From assembly GCF_028502605.1 (NCBI RefSeq), contig NC_079237.1, positions 1,674,001-1,738,000 on the forward strand: a stretch of 64,000 nt of DNA, given 5' to 3'. The translations under genes were made by a program, and so were the position numbers. The notes beneath the pieces were generated by a model. It ran no database searches, was not told where the DNA came from, and saw nothing but the letters and a program-made list of their open reading frames with translations. Position 1 is the stretch's first letter, and each line of letters begins with the position of its first letter. The stretch comes from Trichoderma breve (taxonomy: Eukaryota; Ascomycota; Sordariomycetes; Hypocreales; Hypocreaceae). Of the stretch, positions 47,326 to 56,766 are shown piece by piece.

Positions 47326-47911
47326 TTAGGCATATCCCTGGGTTTGACCTTGGTTGCTATACCCTTGGTTGACATAGCCTTGATTTGCATAGCCTTGGTT
47401 GTTGTTATAACCTTGGCTATCATAGGGAGGGCCAGCGACAGGCGCTTCAGCACCAGCAGGCTGCCCAGCAGGCGGCGGTGCCATCGTTCCATAACCTTGT
47501 CGACGGCCTTGTCCACCAGTTTGCACCTTGTCAGAGTAGATGCCAGGAGCACGACGCGGCGGATAATGGCCCTCGCGGGCTTGTTGTCGACGGTCGTAAT
47601 ACACGTATTCGAGATAAAACGCATGTATATGACCTGGGAAATATCCAAGTATCGTCAGGCATACGTTGATGAGTAGGTCTAGAGAGTCTCAGCATGTCAT
47701 TCTATTGCATTCACAGAAGACCGTTATCAACGTTCAAAAGAAGAAAAAAGGACATACCCATTCCACATCCTGCCACAGCCCATGCGCCGAGCGGAGGAAC
47801 TACAAAGCATGATTAGCAGGCATTCGTCAACTGTCATTTGAGACGGTCCTCTTAGCTGGACTTACAGAAGATGGTGACGATGACAATCAGTACTGCTGCA
47901 CAAACACCCAT
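47326..47911 (-). CDS. Pmp3/UPF0057 family plasma membrane proteolipid with long tail
   Basis: Predicted 146-residue stress-related membrane protein. Pmp3-type proteolipids affect membrane potential and salt tolerance; yeast Sna2-4 are longer relatives in endosomal/vacuolar membranes. Three exons: 47911-47866, 47799-47758 and 47678-47326, with introns 47865-47800 and 47757-47679 in phase. It has two membrane segments: VCAAVLIVIVTIFFPPLGAWAV, followed by the family's GCG motif, and LLINVCLTILGYFPGHIHAFYLEY. The core ends in YVYYDRRQQ. A ~75-residue polar tail contains PPPAGQPAG and a run of imperfect NQGY repeats near the end. Canonical Pmp3 is only ~55 residues, so this tail places it closer to Sna-type proteins. 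Exon 1 codes only 15 residues. Confidence 0.92.
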
Positions 47912-50900
47912 GATGGCGGTAGAATGTCGTCGCAAGTTCTATGAAGGCTCGTTAAGAGTTTGATTGGCTTATTAACGTGTAGTCGTTGCACTGCACGGGT
48001 AGGTAGCTTTCGATTGCAAAGAGACAGTCCGCGTAGATTTGGATTCGTCTTTCTGGTGCCTGGAGGCGAGTCTTTACAAGATCAACTGTTGCGACGGCAA
48101 TCCTTCCAAAAGATGAGAGACTGGCTCTTTTAATTGCAGATTGGAATGCGACAGCAGGTTAAAGTTTTAGCCTCCTATTGCGTAACAAGCTTGCGTTGAA
48201 GTGATCATGCCGTTATTGAGTTCACGCAATCAACCACCATCAACCGCCTCTCTAGGCAGTGGCTAGGCAGTGGCTACCCGCGATGTGCCAACAATGACGC
48301 AGATTTGAAGGAGTGGATGACGTAGGCGCACGTGGGCGACTTTTCCGCTCGCGATCAGGAAGGAGCGTGGCTACCTCGTAGGTCCAAACTCAATTGATTA
48401 ACGGTGGAAGAAATGGAGCTGTCAAGAAGAATTTGAGAAAACCTTAAAAAACTTCCAAGTTCTTTCTGTAACCAAATATTCACAGCAGCCCTGTTATTAC
48501 TTCTTGTCCCTCATCTCCGCACTGATGGATCAAGGGTGCATATAGAGACAAGACAAGACGCCAAATTTCGTCCAAAGGCTGCGAAACATTTTCCAATGCT
48601 TCCAAACCCTCCAAAGCGTCCGTCTCTCCATGAGAAAGAGAGCACGTTGTAGAAGATTGCTACAGTATCAGCAGCCCATCATATCATGTTGGTGGCGATG
48701 GGGAGATGGCCTGCACGGCTTACAATCCCTCGTCCAAATGGGTACTTGTCCCGCAGCATTGCAAGGTAGCCGACCGATAGCCGGACCATGTTGCATCTTT
48801 CAAGCTGAGACATGCTGACTTCATTCTCTTCACAGTCCAGGCAAGCGTATCCTACATAGCGAGTCATGATTGCACCGGTCTCCAAATGTATGACCTTCCG
48901 GCGACTTATAGCTCCGACGGAATCGAGCCGTAACTCCCGGATTATGGATATTGCCCTTACAAACAAACGAAATTCCCGACCAGCCCCTTGGCTGGTGCTA
49001 GAACAATGATGTGCGGGGAGCAGAGGTGAAACACTGCTGGACGTGTCTCAGCTGAGAATCGGAGTAAGAGCAGCCAGTCTCCGGCAACCCCTGCGGCATG
49101 CGTCGAAGCTAAGAGCATGACAGCCAAGTAACGACGATTAAAAACACTGGCATCTAGTCGAGCTCACTAGTGCATCCTTTGCAATTCCCAGAGACAACGA
49201 CGGCTATTACTATGAGGATGAGACACACCCAACAGTTAGTACTGCGGGACTGGGTCAGTTGGCAATACCCATCGTATACGAGTCCTACAAACTACAAGAC
49301 ACTGCGGTTCTGACATCGTTCTAGAAACTGATCTGGGTCAGTCGGCAGCCCGCCACTGTGCAGGCCTCGTGGTTGGTCTGAGCTCCGAGAGGACATGCCA
49401 AGGGAGGAAACCCCGCTGCCTTGCCCACCCAAGACAACTTCAGACGCGTCTGAGAGTCTGCCTTGAAAGTACGCTAAAATCAGAGCACTTTGTCCAAACG
49501 AAACAGTGCTTTTTCTTTTTTCTTTTCTTTTTTTCTGACCCGTCATCACGACATTACGACAGGCTTTGCCGACGCTGAGCGCTGTCCGAGGTACCGGGAA
49601 GCTTAACCTTTTACCCGTGACTCAAATCGGATCATTTCCCACTCTTGAGGCCTGCCCAGATGGCTCCTCTGTGAAGTCGGTAAGGCGACTCTCCTTTTTT
49701 TATGTGGAAACAATGACGAGAAGAGGCCACTCGTCTCTCGACCTTGCTTCCAGACGTCTCGCAGAGCGGGTATTCCCGACATACCGACGCCCATGCGGGA
49801 GTAGATACCAGTTAGTGTGGCGGACTAAAAAGGTTCGGGTTTGTGACGGACACTATCATTCTGGACACTAGCCGCTGCTTCAGAGAAAAGAGGAAAAAAG
49901 GACGCCATGCCCCAGTCAAGTGTTGTTGTACGTAAGTCGGACTCAAACGAGCGGCTGTAGTACTTATTACCAGCAAAGCCGTGTTTGATATAAAACAAGG
50001 GCTGCGCAACTACGAGCTTTCGTGGACCATGCCTGTATACCGAATATGGAGGAGAGAGGAGTGGCTCTTTTCTCAAGAGAGGCTTGATTGCATGAGACTG
50101 GTCACTTTTCTCCCAACAGAAGCTCCTGTCAAAACCTGATTCAGCATGATGCCGCTAGGGTACCGCACACTGTATTGGCCTCCGCGCACAAGTGACCAAG
50201 TGCAGGACTCTGCAGCAAATCTCAACGTGATACGTGGGATGTATACTATTAGTAGCAGCAAGTACAAGAGTCCTTGGCCACAAAACAATGGAGAGCCGCC
50301 AGAGATCCGCGCGATAGAGACCAATTCTGTCTCGCCACACAGCGCCGGTGTCTTGGTTCGACGCAGCTGGCCTGCGAGTGCATGGTGGAACTCGTCTTTT
50401 GTCATGCCAGCTAGCAGTCGTTTATTATGCATAATACGCCAATGGCTGCCGACTGATTGATTTGGAAAGCTGGCGGGCTTCTACTCGCAGCTTTCCGTCC
50501 TGGGCCCAGTCCAAGTAGTGTAAGAAACCGTACTAGCAGGATTACAATATGCCAACTTGCTTGCGGCGGTGAGAGAGAGGTCCTCCTATTCCTAGACGGA
50601 GCGAGGATCAAGATGCTACTGCTGCTGCTGATGCTGCTGTTGTTGTCTCCTGCGGAGATGGTGGCCGTCACCTGGTCATGCTGATCATTGGTGAGACGAT
50701 GATACTCGCCCATATTTGTATTGGGTACTGTACGGAACGGAATTAGACGGGGCCAACAGCAGCTGCCGGATATCAATGCATTTTCAGTACATCGTATTCA
50801 ACTGACACTTGATAATTCTGGTCCTTGCTGTGTCCAGCCTAGATAGATATACACGGACGAGACAGAGGACGTGCAATTGGTAGCTGGCTATCTGGTGTGT

Positions 50901-52712
50901 CCTCCAAGGTGGAACAGCTTCTCCTTGCTTGAGATTCGCCTATCGAGCCAAACCAGCCGTCCTGCGCATAACCTAATATAGATCTGGGGAATTTAGGCAA
51001 GGCTACGACATACATGTAAGGTAGTGCCGTGCCTGTACCTGAGCATGGAGGCATTGAAGTTACGGTGTACAAGTCGCAGTACATAGACCTGCCGAGACCA
51101 GCGGCGCGGCGGGCATGATTCAAGGTTTTTGATGGACATTGCCCTGGGACGGCCAATGGCTTCGGACCTGGTGCGTCAATACGAATTCGAGTACCTGAGG
51201 TAGTAAGGTTTCAATTAGCTTCCATCCATATGACAGAAGGACAACATCATTTGAAAGGCATCAGACCCGAGGTCAAACCCCAAGGTACCTACCTGCTTGT
51301 ACTTTGTAGTACCGGGCTGTCATTGCTTTCCAGGTACATGTACCAAGGGACTTCCTACGGTGACAGGCATTGACGGCACGCAGCGATGCTTGAGGCTCTA
51401 CCTATTCATCTAGCAAGTCCCTGTACTCGTACCTGCACAGTAGACACATGCACTCTGCTGATGAATTCTCCCAATATTGCCGTCCAGTCTCCGACTTGCC
51501 GGATGGCCGTGCCCCTTCTGCCCCCATTGGGTGGGACGCTCCAGCCAGCCAGCCCCCGATAAGCGGCCCAGGCAAATGGAGGACAGAAAACCCGCGACGG
51601 AGAAGATTTCGAGCACCCGCGAGTTAAATCATACGCCTACAAAAGGAATGACTAGGTACGGAGTACTATATCTACGTTTCCTGATTAACTACTACTACAT
51701 CTACATTTCCCTATTAACTACCTACTACTATATCTACAATTCCTTATTAACTGCTACTAAATCTATATTTTTTTTTAGTAACTGCTACTAAATTTATATT
51801 TGTTTTTTTAATAACTGCCAAGTTATATTATAAAGTCTAGGTGCTGGTAGAATAGGCGTTCCTCTGTAAAAGCACTACTTAATGAGTTAATTAGGTGTAT
51901 ATATTGCTGAATGTTTGTACCTATTCAATTTGCGGTCTCGCTTTTTCTGACCTCCGCTTGCCAGGTAGCACCGCCGTAAGTAGGGTTCATTGTTTCCCGC
52001 CAGGTTAGTTGGGGGACGCTTAGCAGCACGGCTAGCAGGGTTGCGGCACAGTCGAGCGCCTCCAGTGAGCTGGCCAGCTGGAAGCGCACCTGGTGCAGCC
52101 TGGAGCCCACTGAGACGGGTCCACAGAGGCCCTGAAAAGGGCCCGTCAACGGTCCTTGTTACTGTACCGCCCGCTGGAACCTGAGCAGGTACCTGAGCTA
52201 ACTTGTACAGTAGCCGTAGCCGCTGCGACAAGAGAAAACTGCTGGACCACCAATTTCCCGCTCGCCCACGGCCTCTTCCAATCCTCCCCATTCTCTCTTT
52301 TGCAGTCTTTCTTCATCTACTTCAAAGCTCGACTGTTTCGAGGGTGTTGTTGCGCATTCTGGCAGGGCGCGGCCAATCTTTTCCCACTCCGTCGACCCTT
52401 CATTGTGTGCTCACCAGTTCTTCTCTTCTCCCGGCCGCCACCCGAGCTTCTCGCTTTTCCCCGGCAGTTTTTGTGTTTTCTGACAACGCCTCCTGAAGCC
52501 TCGTCACGGCTTCTCTCCCATCGCCCTTTTTTTCCCGCCCGTGAAATATTCGAGCCGGCTGGGGTCCAAGGCTGCCGTTCGCCGTTTCTGCACTCCTATC
52601 CCCCCTCTCGACGACCCATTGCGAGTGGTCCGGCGATCGCCTCTCCGTCGATAGTCGCTGCTCTGCGTCTTGCATACGTTTGTTGGCTCGAGCCGGCAGA
52701 CCCGTCGCCATC
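47912..52712. other. Gene-free stretch, ~4.8 kb (the longest in the window)
   Basis: Between the divergent Pmp3-like and Nrp1-like genes I can support no gene. The longest open frames (~100-135 codons) overlap on both strands and lack protein-like composition. Features noted: a short direct repeat (GTGGCTAGGCAGTGGCTA near 48260), a CTG/TGC-type trinucleotide run near 50615-50645, an AT-rich imperfect tandem repeat at about 51664-51820, and a GC-rich, C-rich leader at 52200-52700 before the Nrp1-like gene. Confidence 0.5.
51664..51820 (+). repeat. AT-rich imperfect tandem repeat
   Basis: About four diverged copies of a ~35-40 base unit of the pattern TTAACTACTACTA(C/A)ATCTA(C/T)A(T/A)TT, ending in T-runs in the last two copies. 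No clear terminal inverted repeat or target duplication was found around it. Confidence 0.6.
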
Positions 52713-54979
52713 ATGTCTTCGCAGCAGCCTCAGCTCAACATCGACCGCTACGTCGTGATCCATGTTGCGACTACCTGCGATGAACACGGTGTCTACGTTA
52801 CCAAGGATTCCGCCGAAGTCATTGAGCTTGGATGGATTCTCCTTGATGCTAACAGTCTGGAGGAGGTTAGAAATACCTTTGCCCCCCCCCCCCCCCCCTG
52901 CGCCACTACCTGGCCACACCATGCTGCACAGACTGCATGGCTTCCCAGCTGAAGCATCGCTAACCCGGGCCGCCATCACAACAGATCACCCACGAAAGCG
53001 TCCTTGTCAAGCCTGTCAATACTCCCATCACCCCGCTATGCAGTAAGTTTTTCAGTGCCGTGCATCCCTTTTTGCCCTTTTCTGTCGCGACCTCCCCCTA
53101 TTGCCTTGCGCTCGTGAGGGCGGGCACAGAATTGGCGTCCAAAAATTCTAAGCTTGCGGCGAATCGTCGAAAACTGGGGCTGACTTGTGATGTTTTCTTC
53201 TCGCAGCGAGCCTAACGACTCTGACCTGGGAACACGTTCGAAATGCCGGTACTTTTAGGGATGCTATCAGTCGATTCGACACGTTTGCTACCGAGTATCT
53301 GACGTCCAAGAACCTCGACTTTGTCTTCGTCACGCTCGATGCCTGGGATCTGCGAGTTCAGCTCCCGCGAGAAGCTCGCGACAAGGCTGTCGTGCTGCCT
53401 CCCTATCTGCAGCACTCTCGCACCTTCGACCTGCGAACTGAATACCAACGCTGGCAACAGCACCACCCAGAGTCTCTGCCGTTTGGCCCCTCGATGCTGT
53501 CAAACATCTGCGCTGCTCTCGAGGTCGAGCCAGTCCAGTCCAGTGCACCTATTAAGCATAACTTGCCTTTCCACCTGCAGGCTCTGGCTCCCGCTTCTCC
53601 CCGCCGCGCAATGGAAGAGGCCATTACCTTGGCCCGCGTTCTTCGTGGCTTGATTCGCAAGTCTCAGCCCGCCCAGGATCACCCCGATGTGTTGACTCGA
53701 CCTATGGATGCGAGGGCAGATGTCCGGGCGTTCCTTTCCGAGAGGAGCAAGGTTTTGCACATGTCTGGTCTGCCGCATGATACTACTCAATCCGAGCTGG
53801 AGAGCTGGTTTACCCAGTTTGGTGGTCGTCCGATTGCTTTTTGGACTCTTCGAACCCCCGAGCAGCACAAGCCCACTGGTACAGGTTTTGCTGTTTTCTC
53901 ATCTCATGAAGAAGTGAGTCCTTTTTCTTTCTCTTTGCTCAGAGTCACAAGGAGGCTTGCACGTACTCGCCCATTCTCTGTTATTTACAAATATGTATAC
54001 ACAAGTTGGGGGAACTGCCGTAACTAACCACGTCTAGGCTGCTGAGAGTTTGTGTATGAACGGACGTGCGCTGAACGAAAAGGCTATTGAGGTTTCTCCC
54101 TCTTCTAGCCGTGTATTGGATCGAGCTCAAGATATTTTGACACCCTTCCCGCCGAGTAAGAACCGCCCCCGACCTGGTGATTGGACTTGCCCCTCTTGTG
54201 GCTTCTCCAACTTCCAGCGCCGCACAGCTTGCTTCCGTTGCTCGTTCCCTGCTGTTGGAAGCGGTGCCCCTGGAGACATGGGTCCTGGCGGCTACCCATA
54301 CCCATACGGCCCCCCTGCTATGATGACCCCTCCTCACCATGGTGGCCACCACGGTCCTATGCACGGTGGACGGATGGGCGGTGGCGGCGTTGTGCCCTTC
54401 CGTGCCGGTGACTGGAAGTGTGGAAACGAAGTTTGTGGATATCACAACTTTGCCAAGAATGTCTGCTGTCTTCGCTGTGGCGCCAGTCGTGCTGGTGCTG
54501 CCGTTGTTGCGGATTCTGGCTACCCCTCTCCGATGGATAACGGCTCGCAGTATGGCATGAGCCAGGGTTCGATGGCTGGTACGCCAGGTCCTGGCCCGTT
54601 CTCTTCTGGAGGATCCTTTGGACCGGGAGGCGGCTACGGTCAACACTTTGGCGGCCCCCCTAGCCATTTCCTTCCCTCGGGATTGGGTGGCGGTGCTGGC
54701 GGCTATCCGGGCTCTCTTAACACGCAGGGCTTCGCTTCCGCCCCTGGCTCGCATTCTGCTGGCCCCTTTGATAGTAGGGCTGCCGAGGCGGCTTTCCAGT
54801 CTGCGACTAACGGTCCTGTCTCTGGTGGGCCAGGCAACAACTTCTACAACAACGGCAACCCTGGCAACAACGAAAACGATCCCTTTGCCTTCCTGAGCAG
54901 TGGTATCGGTGGCCTCTCTGTCAGCGGCGACGCTCGCCAGAATGGTGCCGGTGCTACCCCTAACAAGTCACCCGCCTAG
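52713..54979 (+). CDS. RNA-binding protein with exonuclease-like domain, RRM and two RanBP2 zinc fingers (Nrp1/Arp type)
   Basis: Predicted 619-residue cytoplasmic RNA-binding protein; yeast Nrp1 localises to stress granules. Four exons: 52713-52865, 52985-53042, 53207-53913, 54038-54979; introns 52866-52984, 53043-53206 and 53914-54037 are in phase. Residues ~10-200 resemble the ERI1/exonuclease fold (YVVIHVATTCDEHG, IELGWILLD, LDFVFVTLDAWDLRV). The first acidic residues of the DEDDh motif are replaced (VATTCDE instead of DFEAT), so catalysis is doubtful. The RRM has KVLHMSGLPHDTTQSELESWF and GTGFAVFSSHEE. Two RanBP2-type zinc fingers follow: GDWTCPSCGFSNFQRRTACFRC and GDWKCGNEVCGYHNF...CLRC. 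The C-terminus is Gly/Pro/Asn-rich low complexity. Intron 1 contains a run of 17 C (52882-52898). Confidence 0.93.
52882..52898 (+). repeat. Homopolymer C-tract in intron 1 of the Nrp1-like gene
   Basis: Seventeen consecutive C about 16 bases after the GTTAGA donor. Such runs are prone to length change and sequencing error. Confidence 0.9.
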
Positions 54980-56212
54980 AGGTGATGTTGTTGTTCGAAA
55001 CGGTGGGGCCAAAGCATCTGCGGCACACGCCGTCTTTTAGATGATGATTTAACTCAACTGGTTACATGTACCATCGGTATATCTTTTTCGTTCCTATGCG
55101 ACGAACTTTGGAATGATGAACATAGAGCATTTGACCTTGGCAAATACCTTCTGGACCTGGCTTGCTTGCTATTTCAAGGGAAAGGGGTTGGTGTGTATTT
55201 GGTTTGTTTTTGGAGGACTAGGACGGAGTGTCGGATATGTTTTAGGCGGGGCTGTGATCTTGTTTCGAGGGCTGGAAGACAAAAGTGAAATACACCACGG
55301 CTATTCTGGGTCAACGAGTCTTGTGGTATCAAGCTTTGCTGAGGAAGAAAAAAAATTATTGGTTCTCTTTCGCGCTAGGGGGGCAAACATGGTTCTTGGC
55401 AAGGGAAATAAGGTTGTGTGGACTCGATTATCGGTCGGACGTGGCATTCTTTTTTGCTGGAATCCTTTGTCCCGGTGCTGGTGCATAGCGAAAGGGAGTG
55501 TAAGGGTATATCATGGCCTTGTTTGACTCAATTATCCAGTTCGCTCGGTGTCGGATTTATCACTCAGATCTAAGGGGGTCTTTGATTTTGTTTCATCTCT
55601 TTCTCTCTTGTCAACTTGCTTTTTACTGGTCTGAAATCTCTCTTGTCTCCGTTTTCTCCTTTTGATTCTTTTTTCTTCCCTTTTTTTACTTGACCTCTTT
55701 TTGCCACAAATCCTTTCTTTTAACTTACATAGGACATTCTCTCTTCTCGCATTGTACTTTTTTCCGTTCGCTCGTTTTTTTTCTCTTCTTTTTTTAAACA
55801 ACGTTGGGAAGAGAAGGTGTCAAGGTAGCAGCATTTCACAGGAGCGGGGGAAATTCTGGCGGGAGTTGGGTTGAAATCGAGTTTTGAAGGGAAAACAACA
55901 CCTTTTGTTTTTGGGACAAATGAAATGGAAACTTTGGGGGAGGGAAAGGCGATGGATGGATGGGAAAGGGGGAGGAGACTTTCAAATTGGGGGGTGGGTG
56001 GTTGGCTACGGTTGATTTTGCTGATGTGAGAATGCTCTGATGTTTTGTAAACGTCCAAAGGATTGTGGACATGAAATAAAAGTAGAGTGAGATTTGATGG
56101 GATGGGGGGAGGCGTGTCCTAATATATTGTGTGTTGATTTTTTTTTTTTTCTTTGCAATTATTTCTTTGGGGGCTCATGGAGAGGAGATTTATTACCTAT
56201 TGTGTGATATGT
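54980..56212. other. 3' region of the Nrp1-like gene
   Basis: About 1.2 kb of T/G-rich DNA after the stop codon, with pyrimidine runs at 55580-55800 and purine-rich runs at 55920-56000. No credible gene. Followed by the MITE. Confidence 0.5.
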
Positions 56213-56220
56213 TTGTTTTA

Positions 56221-56519
56221 GGGAAATGTTATCCAGCATCCCAAATTCATTATCCAACACTCTAGCGACTGCGTGGAATTTAAGTATAAAAAGAATATAA
56301 ATAGAAGCCTCCTTTATACTACCATCACTACATTCTGCTACTATCACTACTGTCTGCTACTATCACTAGGTACTTTCTGCTACTATAACTACTTTCTTCG
56401 AGTATTTACTATTATAAATATATTCTTCCAGTATCTAAGATTATTCTTTAGTCCGTATAGCTTTTATATAAGACATGGGATGCTGGATAATAAACTTGGG
56501 TGGCTGAATAACCGCTCCC
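56221..56519. mobile_element. hAT-type MITE (299 bp) with 8 bp target-site duplication
   Basis: A short non-autonomous DNA transposon. Exact 8-base direct repeats TTGTTTTA flank it at 56213-56220 and 56520-56527, the duplication length of hAT elements. The ends are inverted repeats: the left begins GGGAAATGTTATCCAGCATC and the right, read on the other strand, begins GGGAGCGGTTATTCAGCCAC. By eye they match at 31 of the first 42 positions. Each arm carries repeated TTATCC(A)GCA-like words, resembling hAT subterminal repeats. The interior (about 56310-56440) has diverged tandem copies of a CTACTATCACTA-type unit and no coding potential. It sits between two convergent genes, so it probably disrupts nothing. 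Confidence 0.85.
56310..56420 (+). repeat. Imperfect short tandem repeat inside the MITE
   Basis: Units of about 18-24 bases of the form (T)CTGCTACTATCACTA(C) repeat three to four times, decaying to the right into TACTATAACTACTTTCTTC. Confidence 0.65.
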
Positions 56520-56766
56520 TTGTTTTAATGGTGATGTATATGAGACTTGAGCTAGTACATTCTGTTTGACTGAACTATAGTAGATAGATGAGCATATATA
56601 CTCTATGAACTTGTTCTGATAGCATAACTTGAATCTTCAAAGTTTACAAATAACCGCATTGTCGAGCCTTCACAGCTAGCTTTGCCACTGCATCCATCTA
56701 TCCAGGAGAGCCATATCCCCCTTTGTGACAGTAGAAAGGAAGGTGAGTGCGAAATCACCAGATCAT

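Noticed and set aside
51664..51820. Possible CRISPR-like or regularly spaced repeat
   Set aside because: Units are diverged, AT-rich and contiguous without unique spacers, in a eukaryotic genome.
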